Shown piece after piece: positions 1 to 14,534 of a stretch of 64,000 nucleotides of DNA. The DNA lies in the NCBI GenBank assembly GCA_029783825.1, contig JAREIK010002275.1:180979-244978 (forward strand). Reading direction: 5' to 3'. Under the pieces are notes generated by a model, which was not told the origin of the DNA, searched no databases, and was given only the letters and a program-made list of their open reading frames with translations. The translations under genes were made by a program, and so were the position numbers. Each line of letters opens with the position of its first letter. Position 1 is the stretch's first letter. Source of the DNA: Sapria himalayana. Taxonomy: Eukaryota > Streptophyta > Magnoliopsida > Malpighiales > Rafflesiaceae.

Positions 1-1115
1 CAATTATACAGATAGATAGATTGATACTCAAATAATTTATAGACAGACAGATAGATACTAAAATAATATATAAACAGATAGCTTGATAGACACATAAATA
101 AAGAGATATATAAATATGTAAGTAGGTAGATCAACATATATACAAATAGATAGATTGATAAATAGATAGATATATAGATACACAAAAATTTATAGATAGA
201 AAGACTAATAGTCATATAGACATATTGACAGAGAGACAGATAGACACATATATAGAAAGAGATATAGATAGATTAATAGATATACAGATAGACATTTAGA
301 TAGATTGAGAGATATACAAATAGACATATAGACAAAAAGTTAGATAGATAGATAGATAGACAAATCAATATATAGATCAATAGATAGATTCATAGATTGT
401 CAGATATATATATAGATATATATAGATATATATATATATAGTTCGACTAATAGACAGATAAATAGATAGATTGATAGAAAAATATATATATGGATATTCG
501 ACAGACAGTCAGATAGATTTATGGATCGATAGACAAATAGATAGACAATTAGACAAATAAACAGATAAATATATAGACAGAAAGCCATATAAACATATAA
601 ATAGTTAGATAGATAGAGAGATAGATAGATAGACATATAGACAGGTTGAAAGATAGACAAATAGATAGATAGATACATTGAAATATATATAGATATATAG
701 ATAGATAGATAGACATATAGATAAATAGACCGATATCTAAAAAATAGATAGAGAGATAAATAAATAGTTAGATATATAGATAGATAAAAAGAAAGACATA
801 TAGATAGATATACATATAGACAGATAGATAGATGGATAGATAGACAGACCAATAGATAGATAGATAGACAGATAGATAGATAGATCGAAATATAGAAAGA
901 TAGATTCACAGATAAATAGATAGACAAATAGTTAAATAGATTGATAGAGAGATAGAGAGAAAGAGATAGATTGACAAAAATACTTGCAAAGAAATAGAGA
1001 GATAGATAGAGAGACACAAAGAGGGATAGAGAGAATAATAGATAGATAGAGAGATAAATAGATAGATAGTTAAATAGATATACAAGTACACAAATATATA
1101 GATTAACCGATAGAT

Positions 1116-1436
1116 AAGTATGTAGGTAGCTCGATATGTATGTAATTAGTTAGAAAGATAGAGATATAAAAATATAGATAGGTATATAGGTAGATAGGTA
1201 GAGAGATAGTGAGAAAAAGTGATAGAGAGATAGAGAAATAAAGAAATATAGAGATATATTGTTAGATAGATAACGATATAAAGATATAAAGGGATAGGGA
1301 TAAAGATAGATATACTAATAGATAGATAGACAGACAAATTAATAGATAAAACAACAAATGTGTAGGTAGATAGACCAACATACTAATAGAATAACAGACT
1401 GATAAACTAATAGACTAAAAACTAATTGACTGATAG
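1116..1436 (+). repeat. Satellite variant module set, copy 1 (D-A-B)
   Basis: A short GGTA-rich patch (D) is followed by a GAGATA/GAAA-rich patch (A, about 1150-1270). After it comes a patch of ACTAATAGACTGA-like words (B, about 1375-1436). The same order recurs five more times before 11.2 kb. Confidence 0.6.
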
Positions 1437-2604
1437 ATAGATAGAAAAACAAAAAGATAGATAAATAGATACACATATAAACAGATTGATAGATAGAAAA
1501 ATAGATAGAAAGAAAATTAGATAGATAGATAGATAGAGACTCAGATAGATACATAATAGATAGTTAGATAGATAAGTAGATAAACATATATACAAAAAGA
1601 TAGATAGAAAAATAGAAAGAAAGATAAATAGGTAGATAGAAAATAATATACATCTAATAAAATAGACTAATAGATATATAGACATATAGATAGATATACA
1701 GAGAGAACGATACTCATTTATATAGATATATATATAGATAGATAGATAGGTAGTCATATATATAGATAGACATATAGAAAGAGAGACAAAAATACAAATA
1801 GACATATAGATAGATAGACATGTAGATAGATAGAAAGATTGACAAATAAATAAATATATAAATAGATAGATAGATAGGTAGACATATAGGCAGATAGATA
1901 TATAGACAAATATAGAGTTAGACTAATATACAAATAGATAGTTTGATTAATAGACACTTTAACATAGATAAATAGATAAAATATAGATTTATAGATAGAT
2001 AGAAAATTAGATAGATATATAGTTAGACAAGTAGAAAAATAGATAGCTAAGCAATTATACATATAGACAGTTAGACATGTAGACATATAGATAGATAGAC
2101 ATAAAGACAGCTGGATAGATAGATAGATAGAAAAATAGATAGAATGATAGACAGACAGATAGATATATAGATAGACATATCAATAGATAGACATATAGAC
2201 ATTTAGATAGATAGATATATAGATAGATAGAGAGATTGATAGATAGATACATAGATAGATAGATATAAAGAAAAATAGAACGAAAGATAGATAGAAAGAA
2301 AGATAGATAGAAAGATAGATAGATATATAGACATATAGATAGATAGACATATAGATAGATAGATAGATAAACAGATAGATAGATAGATAGACATATATTT
2401 GATAGATAGATAGATAGACATATAGATTGATCAATAGATAGTCAGATAGATATATAAAAAGATTTGGACATGTAGAGATAAAAAGATAGACAAAAATACA
2501 TTTAAGAGACAGACAGATAGACGGAGAAAAAGAGCCTTATAGACACATCAACAAATAGAGAGAGACAAATTGACAAATAGATAGGTTTACAAATAAATAA
2601 ATAT

Positions 2605-2970
2605 ACAGATAGCTAGGTAGGTATGTATGTAGACAAGTCGGTAAGCAAATAGAGAGAAAAAGAGATAGAGAGGTAGATGGAAAGAGAAATAGAAAAAAGA
2701 GAAGGAAAATAGATATATATAGAGATAGAGGAATAGAGAGATAGAGAGATAGAGAGATAAAGATATAAAGATTAATAGATAGAGAAATAGAGAAAAAGAA
2801 ACATAGAGAGATAGAGAAATAGAGAGATAAATAGAGATATAGAGATAGAGAGTTAGAAAGATAAAGAGATAGATAGAATGATTGATAGATAAACAAACAG
2901 AAAGATAGAAATACATATATATAGATTGACTGATAGACTAAGAAACTAACAAACTAATAGACTAATAGAT
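2605..2970 (+). repeat. Satellite variant module set, copy 2 (D-A-B)
   Basis: GGTAGGTATGTATGTAG (D, near 2610-2640) leads into GAGATAGAGAGATA-rich sequence (A, 2645-2875). This is followed by words such as GACTGATAGACTAAG and ACTAATAGACTAATAG (B, about 2925-2970). Confidence 0.65.
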
Positions 2971-3050
2971 AGATAAATAGACAAAGAGATAGATAGGTAG
3001 AAACACAAATAGACAAATAGATAGATAGATAGATAGACAAATAGATAGAT

Positions 3051-3053
<3 letters not shown>

Positions 3054-3100
<47 letters not shown>
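3054..3100. repeat. (TA)n microsatellite
   Basis: An uninterrupted run of alternating A and T, about 47 bp, sits inside the GATA array. Similar runs lie near 7041-7073, 10383-10412 and 12925-12979. Confidence 0.95.
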
Positions 3101-3105
<5 letters not shown>

Positions 3106-4798
3106 GATAGATAGATAAACTGATAGAAAGATAGATAGATAGATAGACAAATAGGTAGATTAAAAGATAAAGAGATAGACTAATAGATAGATAGATATAT
3201 ATAGACAAACATAAATTTAGATAGATATATAGATTTACATATAGATGGACATGTAGATAAAAATATAGAATGATAGATAAATAGGTATTTAGGAAAATAA
3301 ACAGATTGACAAATAAATAGACAGATAGAGTTATATATTTAGATGGATAGATAGATAGATATATAAAGACATATATTTATAGATTGATAGATTGATAGAT
3401 ACATAGATAGATAGATATGAAGATAGACACAAAAATAAATAGATAAACAAATAAAAAAATAAATAGATACACAAATACTTAGTTAGATGAATAATTAGAT
3501 AGATATATATATATTTATAGACAGACAGATAGATAAATAGATAGATAAATAGATAAATAGAAAAATAGATGGACAAAAAGCTAGATAAACAATTGATAGA
3601 TAAATAAATTGATAGATAGTCAAATAGTAGAGAGACAAATATTTAGAAAGACACATAGATAGATAAATAGTTAGATAGATAGGTAGATAAACATATATAC
3701 AACTACATACATAGACAAATAGAAAGATAGATAGATAAACAATAAAATAGAGATATATAGGTAGACTAATAGACAAATATACAAATAGTTAGATATACAA
3801 ATAGTTAGATATACAAATAGATATATAGAAAGAAAAATTATTATATAGATAGACATATAGATAAATATATAGATTTTCATATAGATAGCTAAATTGATAT
3901 AAAGATGACATATATGCAGATAGACAGAAACAAAGATTTATATAAATAGATAAATTAAAAAAAATAGTCCAAAAGTTAGATAGATAGATTAATTAACCGA
4001 GAGACAGATAGATATATACAAAAAAATAAAGATTGATAGATAAATAGATAGATTGATTGATTGACAGACACATAGACACATAGACAAATAGTCATATAGA
4101 TAGATAAATAGATTTATATATAGATAGATAGACATATAGATCGACAAAAAGACAGATAGTCATATTAAAAGATAGACAAATAGACAGATTGATAAATAGA
4201 CAGAAATGTTGAAATACAATTAGATAGATAGACAAATAGATAGATAGACAGATAGATAATTAGACAGATAGATAGATAGATAAATAGATTTATAGATAAA
4301 CATATTGATAGACAGATACAAAAATAGTCAAAAAGATATAGAGAGAAAGATAGATAACTAGATAGATAGATTGATAGATGGAGAGATGGAGAGATGGATA
4401 GATAGATAGATAAACAGATAGATAGCATAAATATATAAAGATAGATAGATGAATAAATAGATAGATTGATTGGTTGATTGACACATAGGTATATAGTAAG
4501 ATAGACAAATAGATAGATAGATAGACAGACATATGTACAGATAGATAGATAGACAGACATACATACAGATAGATAGAAAGATATATAGAGAGATATATAG
4601 ACTGATAGATAGATAGATAAATAGATAGTCATATAGATAGATAGATTGTTAGATAGTTAAATAGTCAAATAAACATAAATATAGATAGAGAGATAGAGAA
4701 ACAGATAGAAAGACAGATAGTGAGAAATATAGATAGATAGAGAGACAGAGATATAAATAGATAGATAGGCAGGTAGATAGATAGATAGATCGATAGAT

Positions 4799-5575
4799 AA
4801 CAAGCTAGGTTAGTAGTTAATTAGGTAAATAGAATTAGAGATAGAAAGATAAAGAGATAGAGAGATAGAGATATAGAGAGAAAGATAGATTGAGATTTAG
4901 AGAATTAGAGATTGAGAGATATAGAGGAAGATAGAGAGATTGAGATATAGAACATAGATAGAAAGATGGATAGAAAAAAAGATAGAGATAGAAAGAGATA
5001 GAAAGAAAAAGAAATAGATAGATAAGGATATAAAGAGATAGAGTAATAGAAAGATAGAGAGATATGGAGTTACAAAGATAGAGAGATAGAGATATAGAGA
5101 GATAAATAGAGAAAGAGATAGAGAGATATAGAGATATAAAGATATAGAGATAGAGAGATAGAGAGAAAGAGAGATACACATATAGAAAGATACACAAATA
5201 GATGAATAGACATATAGACAAATAGATAGATAAACAAATAGATAGTCTGAATAACTAACTCACTGACTGACTGATTGACTGAGTTATAGACTAACATACT
5301 AATAGATTTGTAGTCTGATAGACTGATAGGCTGACAAACTAATAGGTTGACATACTTAATAAAAATAGATAGACTAATAGATAGACTAATAGATAGACTA
5401 ACAGATAGACTAATAAACAGACAGACAAATAGAATAACAGACAGAAATGTTGACAAACAAATAGACAAACAAATAGATAGATAGGCAGATAGATAGTCAG
5501 GTATACAAAAAGTCAGGCAGACAAATAGTCAGGAACAAAAGTAGTCAAGCATATATATTGTCAGGCAAAAAGACA
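4799..5575 (+). repeat. Satellite variant module set, copy 3 (D-A-B-C)
   Basis: A TAGGT-containing patch (4803-4828) is followed by GAGATA-rich DNA (4835-5175). Then comes an ACTGACTGATTGACTGAG/ACTAATAGAT patch (5244-5414) and finally a GTCAGG-rich patch (C, about 5500-5575). Patch C matches a patch about 1300 bp downstream in copy 4 almost word for word (GTATACAAA, GGCAGACAAATAGT, GTCAAGCATATATA). Confidence 0.7.
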
Positions 5576-6009
5576 GATAGACAAACAAAAAACTAAATGA
5601 TAGATAGTCAAGAAAATATAAAGAGATAATAAGATAAACAAATAGATTGATAGGTAGTAGACTGATAGTAAGATAGATAAATAGTCTGATAGATAGATAG
5701 ATAGACAAATAGATAGATACTCAGATAGAAAAATAGATAGATACATAGTTATATAGACAGATAGATAGATAGATAAACAAATAGATAGATTGAAAGATTA
5801 ACATATAGACAGATTGATAGATAGACATATAGACATATAGATAAATAGATAGATAGTCAGATAGACAGATAGATAGATAGTTAGATAGATAGATTGGAAG
5901 ATAGAGAGATAGAATGTTAGGTAGAAACTGACACAGAGATAGAGGATAGATAGAGAGACGGGGAGAGTAAAAATAGAAAGACAAAAAGATAAATAGATAG
6001 ATATATAGG

Positions 6010-6875
6010 TATGTAGGTATATAGAGAGATAGATAGATAGCTAGGTAGGTATGGAGATAGGTACATAGGTAGGTAGGTATAAAGATTGAGAGATAGTGAG
6101 GTTATAAGATTGAGAGAAAATGAGATAGAGATATAAAGAAATAGAGAGATTGAGAGATTGAGAGATTGACAAGGAGATGGAGAGATAAAGAGAAAGAGAG
6201 AGAGAGAGAGAGAGATAGAAAGGGAGATAGAGAGATAGAAAGATAAAGTGATAGATAGATAGAGGCAAAAAGAAAGAAATATATAGATAAAGAGAAATAG
6301 AGATAAAGCGATTGATAAATAGATAGATAGAGATATAGATAGATAGTGAGATAAAGAGATATAGAGATAGAGATATAGAAAGATAGATAGATAGTCAGAT
6401 AAAGTGATATAGACATGGAATGATAGAGAGATATAGAGATAGAGAAATATAGAGATAGAAAGATAGACATATAGATGAATAGATAGATAGACATGTCGAT
6501 AGATAAATAGACATACTAAATGATTGACTGACTAATTGACTAATAGACTGACTAATTGATTGATAGACTGACTAATTGATTGACTGACCGGTAGACTGAC
6601 AAATTAATAGACTAAAAGACTAAATGACTAATAGACTAGCTAACAAACATACTAATAGACTGAAAAATAGACATATTGACTCATAGACAGACTAATATAT
6701 AGACAAAATATAGATAGAAAGATAGACAAACTGACACACAAAAAGATTGACTAATAGATAGACAAATAGATAGATCAACAACACACAAGAAGATAGATAG
6801 TCATGTATACAAATAGTCAGGCAGACAAATAGTTAGAAAGATAGATAGTCAAGCATATATATAGTCAAGTAGAAA
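6010..6875 (+). repeat. Satellite variant module set, copy 4 (D-A-B-C)
   Basis: Order of patches: GGTAGGTATGG and GGTAGGTAGGTA (6010-6080), then GAGATA/GATTGAGA-rich DNA including a pure GA run (6080-6470). Next are GACTGACTAATTGACTAATAG words (6510-6665) and a GTCAGG/GTCAAG patch (6805-6872). This is the clearest full copy of the four-module order. Confidence 0.7.
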
Positions 6876-7037
6876 GATGAAAGATAAACAAACAAATGGA
6901 TAGACAAAGACTAACTGATACATAGACTGAGTCTCCCACTAACTGACAGATAGGTAGACAAAAAGATAGAAAGATACATTCACAAATAAATAGGCATATA
7001 GAAAAATAGATAGACTAACAGATAGACAGAGAGAGAG

Positions 7038-7075
<38 letters not shown>

Positions 7076-7279
7076 ATTGATTTAAGATAAATTGATAGAC
7101 TAATAGAAAGATACATTGTAGACAAATTGATAGACAAATAGATAGACATATAGATAGATAGATAATTAGATAGATAGGCAGATAAATAGATAGATAGATT
7201 TATAAATAGATAGATAGACAGACATACAGATAGATAGACATATAGGATGACAAATAGACAAATAATTAAATAAATAGAT

Positions 7280-7690
7280 AGATATACATAAATATATACA
7301 GAGAGACACTGAGATAAAAAGATAGATAGAGAGATAGGCAAATAGATAGATAGAGAGATAGTAGGTATACTGATAGATAGGTTGACAAATTGATAGATAG
7401 ATAGATAGCAAGATAGGTAGATATCTAGGTAGGTAGGTAAGTAGGTAGAAAGATAAAGAGATAGGGAAAAATAGATATAGAAAGATAGATAAAGAGATAT
7501 ATAGATAGAGAGAGAAAGAGATAGAAAGATAGAGGGAAAGAAAGAGAGACACATACAAAAATAGATAGACAAAAAGACAGACAGAATGAAAGATAGATAG
7601 ATAGACTAATAGACTGGAAAACTAATAAACTAATAGACATGCAAACTAATAGACTAACAGACTGACATGCTAACAGACTAATAGGCAGAT
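7280..7690 (+). repeat. Satellite variant module set, copy 5 (A-D-A-B)
   Basis: GAGA-rich DNA flanks a GGTAGGTAGGTAAGTAGGTAG patch (7410-7447). It is followed by ACTAATAGACTGG/ACTAATAAACTAATAGAC words (7597-7690). No C patch is seen before the array continues toward the hAT MITE. Confidence 0.6.
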
Positions 7691-8190
7691 AGATAAACAT
7701 ATAGACATATAACACAGAAAGATAGAAACACAAATAGGCAATTAGATAGATAGACAGATATATAGATAGATAGACAGATATATAGATAGATAGACATTTA
7801 GATAGATAGATAAAAAGATAAACAGATAGACAAATAGAAGATTTCCAAATAGATAGATAGAGAGATTAACATATAAAAATATATATGAATAACTATATAT
7901 ATATATATATATAAAGATAGATAGTTAGTTAGAAAGATTGACAAAAAGATAGATAGATAAATAGGCATATAGATAAATAGACAAATAAATAGATTAATAA
8001 ATAGATAGAATATATAGATAGACAAATAAAAATATAGAAAGATAGATACATACATATTTAGGCAAATACGCAGATAGACAAATAGATAGATAGATAGAAA
8101 AAAAAATGTAGATATATAGATATAGATATAAATAGATAGGTATGTAGATAGATAAAGAGATAGAAAGATTGACAGATAGACATATATATA

Positions 8191-8695
8191 TAGAGGTGTC
8201 AAATGGGCCGGCCCGGCACGGCACGGCCCGTTTTTAACCAGCACGATCGTGCTTCCGTGCCGGGCCGGTCACGGCACGGTTACTGTACCCTACCGTGCCC
8301 GGCCCGGCACGGTTTAAAAAAACCGGGCCCGGCACGGCCCGTAGGCACGGCGGGCCGTGCCGTGCCTCGCTTGGCCCGCTCGGGCAAACCTATCCGAGCG
8401 GTTCAGGAAACGGGGACCGAGGTTCGGGTCGAATTAGACCCGACCCGCGGTCTTTTTTTGTGGGAGGGGAAGCATGTGGTCGGACTCACGGGGCTCCCGG
8501 CACGGGATAAACCCGTGCCGGTTTGCCGTACCGTGGGCCGAACAGTGCCGGGCCAGACACGACATGGCACGGCACGGCTCGTGCCAAAGCCGGGCCCGGG
8601 CACAGATTTTTTATGTGCCGGGCCGGCCCAGGCACGGCTGAACCGTGCCGTGCCTCGTGCCGGGCTGGCCCGGCCCGGCACGGTTGACACCTCTA
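8191..8695. mobile_element. GC-rich hAT-type MITE inserted in the satellite
   Basis: A 505-bp island of very GC-rich DNA, full of GGCACGG/CCGTGCC and GGGCCGGCCCGG words, abruptly replaces the AT-rich array. It begins TAGAGGTGTCAA and ends TTGACACCTCTA, perfect 12-bp terminal inverted repeats of the hAT form TAGNG. Both sides carry TATATATA (8183-8190 and 8696-8703), fitting an 8-bp hAT target duplication. Because that duplication is low-complexity TA, it is weaker evidence than the inverted ends. Longer inverted similarity continues inward through the GGGCCGGCCC and GGCACGG motifs. No transposase is encoded and open frames here are compositional, so this is a non-autonomous element. High CpG content makes it a likely methylation target, which is an inference. 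Confidence 0.88.
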
Positions 8696-10069
8696 TATAT
8701 ATAAATAGAAAGATAGATTGATGACTAATAGATTAATGGATAGAAACACAGATAGATAGTTAAACATAAATGTAGTTATAATGTTTGATAGTTAGACAGA
8801 TAGACAAATAGAAAGATATACAAATACATAGATTTATAAATTGTTAGATTGACAAATACATCAATAGACAAAAAGATAGAAAGATATATAGATAGGTAAT
8901 AAGATACACAGAAAGATAGATAGATAGATACATAAATAGACAAATACATAGATAGATGCATAAATAGATAAAAATATAGATAGATAGATAGATTGACAGA
9001 TAGGGATATAGATAGATAGATAGATAGATAGACAAATAGACAGATATACAGATAGCCAGATACATAGATAGATATATAGACAGGTAGATAAATAAATAGA
9101 TAGAGAGATATATAGATAGACATATAAATAGACAGACAGATAAACAAAATGACAGATAAACAAATGATAGATAGATATAAAGATAGTCACATATTAGAAA
9201 GATAGATAACCAGTTAAACACATAGATATATAGATAGATAAATAAACATATATACAAATAGACAAAAATAGATAAATTAATAGATAGATTGTAAAAAAAA
9301 TAGATAGATAGATAGACAAATATATAGATAGACAAATAGACATATAGACAGATAAAAAGATAGATATAAAGATAGACAAACAGACATATATATAGATATA
9401 TAGATAGAGATATAGATAGATATTGAGATATATAGATAGGCATATATACAGATAGACATAGACAAAAATAAAGATAGACAAATAGATAAATAAAAAAATA
9501 GACAAATATAAATATATATAGATATAAAAATAGATATATAGACAAATATATAGTTTGATAGATAAATAGAGAGACATATAGATTGATAGACAAATAAACA
9601 CATAAACACATACATATATAGATAGATTTAGAGATAGATAGACTTATAGACAGATAGAAAGATAGAAAGTTAGATAGATAGACAGATTGACAGATATATA
9701 ATTAGATACATAGATAGATTGATATATAGATAGACATATAGACACAAATATTGATAGACATAAAGATAGAAAGACAGATAGACAAATAGACAAATAGACA
9801 AATAAACACATAGATAGATAAATAAAAAGACAGACAGACAGATAGATATATAGATATATAGATAGACAGTATTAGAGATAGATAATAGATAGATAGATAT
9901 ATAAATAGGCTAAAAGATAGATAAACAAATAGATAGATAGATAGACTCATAGACAAATAGACAAATAGATAGTTAGACAGATAAATAGATAGATAGATAG
10001 ATAGATAGACAGGTAGACATATAGATAGATAGATAGATAAACACATAGGTATATAGATAGAAAGTCTTA

Positions 10070-10378
10070 TAATTAGAGAGATAGATAGTGAGATAGAAAA
10101 ATATATAGAAATATAATTAGAGAGTTAGAAAGATAGATAGAGAGATAGTTAGAAAGAAAGAGAAATAGACAGAGAGATAGAGAGACACAAAGATAGATAA
10201 ATAGAAAGACAGATAGAGAAATATAAAGATAGACAAATAGACAGACATATAGATAGATATGTCGGTAGACATATAGATAGATACACATACAACTAGGTAG
10301 GTAGGTAGCTAGGTAGATAGGTATTTCATTTGATAGCGAGATAGAAATATAGAGTTGTAGATAGATAGAGAGAGAGAG

Positions 10379-10414
<36 letters not shown>

Positions 10415-11125
10415 CTAAATTAGAAATAAAGATATATATATATATATAGAGATATAAAGATATAAAAATAGAGAGATATAGGGCTAGATAGATATGAAGA
10501 TATAGAGATAAATAGATAAGAAATAAAGATATTAAGATATAAAGATATATAGAGATAGAAAGATATAGAAATAAAGAGATATAGAGCTAGAGTGATATGG
10601 AGATAGAGAGAAAGTGATATATAAAGATAGAAAGATAAAGAAATAGATAGATAGATAGTAAAAGAGATAGAAAGATAATGATATTGCAAGATAAATAGAT
10701 ATAGAATAAGTGATAGCAAAATAGAAAGATAGAGAGATAGATAGATAGATAGAGATATATAGATATTGAGAGATAGAGAGATAGAAATATAGATAAATAC
10801 ATAGATAGACACATAGACACATAGACAGATAAACATATAGATAAATTAAATGATTTTCAAACTGACATACTAACATATATACATACTAATAGACTGTTAG
10901 ACTAGCACACTAATAAACTATCAGATAGACTGACTAATAGATATACTAACAGATAGATAGAAAAATAGAAAGATAGATAGAAAGATAGACAAATAGACAA
11001 ATAAATAGATAGAAAGTTGCTAATACAGACAGATATACAGATAGTCAGTCAGGTAGACAAAAAGTCAAGAAGACTGATAGTTAGGTGGATAGATAGTCAC
11101 GTATACTGACAGTTTGGTAGATTGA
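10070..11125 (+). repeat. Satellite variant module set, copy 6 (A-D-A-B-C)
   Basis: GAGATAGATAGTGAGA-type DNA (10070-10220) precedes a GGTAGGTAGGTAGCTAGG patch (10288-10326). A long GAGATA/GATATAGAG stretch follows (10330-10790). Then come ACTAATAGACTG and ACTAACATAT words (10860-10960) and a GTCAGG/GTCAAG patch (11035-11125). This is the last recognisable set; the pattern is absent from the array beyond it. Confidence 0.65.
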
Positions 11126-12919
11126 AAAATAGATAGAAGAATAGAAGGAAATATAGATAGACATAATGACTGACTAATAGATAGCTAGATAGATAGACAT
11201 ATTGACTGACAAACAGATTGACAGACAAACAAACTGACCTATAGATAGATATACAAATAGAGAGACATACATACAGATACATAATTACATTAGCTAACAG
11301 ACAAACATATAGAAAAATAGACAAATAGAAAGTTAGATAGATAGATAGATATATAGTCATATATTTAGATAAATAGACAAATAGACAGACAGAAAGACAT
11401 ATAGATAGATAGACAAATAAATAGTCAAAAAGATAGAAAAATTAATACTTAGATAGATAGACAATTAGATAGATAGATAAACAAAAAGTCAGATAGATAG
11501 AAATATAGATAGACTAATTGATAGATTGATTGATATATATATTTATAGATAGATTGATAGACAGAGTAATATACATATTGATACACAAATTGAAAGACAG
11601 ACTGATAGATAAAGTGATAGTCAGATTGATAGATAATTTATAGATAGATTGATAAACATATTGAAAGATATATTGAAAGACAAATTTATAGATAGATCAA
11701 TTGATAAACAGATAGTTGTATATATAGATAGATAGCTAGACAGACATACATATAGATAGATAAATAGATAGACAAATAGAAAGAAAAAAAGATAGATAGA
11801 TAGATAGACAGACATATAGACTGATTTATTTACAGATAGATAGATAGACAATTGGATAAATAGTTTAATATACATATTATTAGACATATAGGTAGACAGA
11901 TAGATTGACATAAAGATAGACAGATAGATAGAGAGATAGATATATATAAATAGAAAAATAGATAGACAAATTGCTATATAGATATATAGACAAATAGATA
12001 TCCAGATAGATAGATAAATAAATAGATAGATAGAAAAATAGATAGAAAGATATAAAGATATAAAAATAGATACTAGATAAATAGAAAGATTGATAGACAG
12101 ATGGATATATAGATTGATAGAAAGATTGAAATATAGAATTATAGAAAGATTGATAGCATGATTTATAGATAGACAAATATATAGATTATTAGATAGATTA
12201 ATAGATAGATAGATAGACAAATAGATAGACATCTAGATAGATATATAGACAAATAAAAAGATAAATAGATAGATAGATATATTATTATACAGATAGATAG
12301 ATAGATAGATAAATAGAAAGAAAGAAAGATAGATAGATAAAAAAAATAGTAAGACAGAAAAATAGGTAAATAGATATATAGATATATAGACAAATAGATG
12401 GATAGATAGATAAGTAGACAAATAGATATAAAGATTGATAGAAAGATAGGTAAACAAATAGATAAACAAATAGATAGATAAATAGATTATTAGACTGATA
12501 GATAGATGAATAGATATACATATACATATATAGATAGATAGATAGATTAATAGATACATAGATAGAGAGATAGATAGATAGATTGAAAGATAAATAGATA
12601 GATGGATTGATAGAAAATTAGATTGATAGATATATAGACTGATAGATAGACTGATATATAGACAGATAGATAGTTAAATATATAGATAGATAATCAGATG
12701 GAAATACAAATAGATAAACAAATAAAATGGCAGAAAGATAGTTTGATAGATAGATAGATAGATATATATATATATATATATTATTTGACTGATAGATAGA
12801 TAGATAGAGATATAGATACATAGATAGATAGATTAATAGACTAATTGATAGAAAGATTGATATATAAATAGATAGATTCATAGAAAATAAATTGATTAAT
12901 AGATAGAAAGATAGATAGA

Positions 12920-12924
<5 letters not shown>

Positions 12925-12979
<55 letters not shown>
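12925..12979. repeat. (TA)n microsatellite
   Basis: About 55 bp of uninterrupted alternating A and T lies inside the GATA array. Confidence 0.95.
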
Positions 12980-12981
<2 letters not shown>

Positions 12982-14503
12982 TTGATAAACAAATATATAA
13001 AGATATAGATAGATAGATAGATAGGTAGGTAGATAGATAAATAGATAAATAGATAGATAGATGTATAGATAGATAGACATATAGATATACACATAAATAG
13101 ACAAATAGAAAGATAGATTGAAAGATTGACTGAAATGTAGATTAATATACAAATTGATAAAAATATTGATAGACAGACAGATAAATAGATAGAAAGAGAG
13201 ATTGATAAATAGATAGATGGACAGATAGATACATAGATAGATAGAAAAATTGATAGAAAAATAGATAGATAAAAAAATATATATAGACAAATAGATAGCT
13301 AAATAGATAGATAGATATACAAATATATAGATAGATAGATCGATAGATAGATAGATATAAAGATAGATAGATAGATAGATAGATAACAAGTTTGACAAAA
13401 GGATAGACAGCTAGACAGACATCCAGATAGATAGACAGATAGATAGATGGTTATACAAATAGATAGAAAGTTGGATAAACAAATTGATAGATTGATTGAT
13501 AGTCAGAGATAGATAGATATATAGATAGACATATAGATAAATAGATAGACACATAGATAGATAGATTATTAGATAAAAATATAGATAGATAGATAGACAA
13601 ATAAATAGATAGACCGATAGACAAATAGATAGTTAGATATAAAGATAGATTGATAGATATATAAACATATAGAGAGAGAGATATATATATATATACACTG
13701 ATAAATAGATAGATAGATAAACTGATAGAATGTAGAATGTCATATCGATAGATAGATAGTTAAATATATAGATATAAATAAATAAATAAAAATATATATA
13801 TATATATATATATAGCCATATAGATCGACAAATAGAAAGGTAGATAGATTAAAAGAAAGATAGATAGATAGATAGACAGATAAATGGATAGACAAATAGA
13901 TAGATAAATAGACAAATAGATAGATAGAAAGGTTGACATATAAATAGATAGTTGGATAGATAGATTAATAAATAAATTGAAAGAAAAATTGTAAGACTAA
14001 TTGATAGACAAATAGAAAGTGAGATAAATAGATAGAGGGATCAATATATATAAAAATAGATAGCAAGACATATAGATAGTTATATAGATTGACAAATAGA
14101 TAGGAAAAAAAATAGATAGATATATAAAGAGATAGATAGATAAATAGAAAGAAAATAAATAGTTAGATAGACAGATAATTAGATAAAGAAATAGACAGAC
14201 TGATAGAAAGAGATATATATATATATATATATGGATAAAAAATAGATAAAAAAATAGATAGAAAGACAGATAGATAGATAGATAGATAGACAGATAGATA
14301 GATAGTCAAATACATAGACAAATAGATAGAGAAAAAGTTTGAAAGATTTAAAGAAAGATACATAGATAGATATAAAGATAAATTGATAGAAAGAGTGATG
14401 GACAAATTGATAGATAGATTAATTGATAGATTAATAGACAAATAGATAGACATAAAGATAGAAAAATAGATAAAAAGATAGATAGTTAGATACATAAATA
14501 GAG

Positions 14504-14534
<31 letters not shown>

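Larger units (their letters stand above)
1..8190 (+). repeat. GATA-type tetranucleotide satellite, block 1a
   Basis: The sequence is almost entirely GATA and its one-step variants (GACA, GATT, AATA, GAAA, TATA, CATA) on the + strand. Most interruptions are substitutions that keep the four-base register. The minus strand reads as endless Tyr-Leu-Ser-Ile in every frame because CTAT repeats contain no stop codon. No gene is present. Distinct variant patches recur in this block and are listed separately. Confidence 0.97.

Noticed and set aside
8203..8721. Open frames on both strands with Gly/Pro/Arg/Ala-rich translation
   Set aside because: They lie inside the GC-rich hAT MITE and result from its low stop-codon content. 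The composition is repeat-driven.
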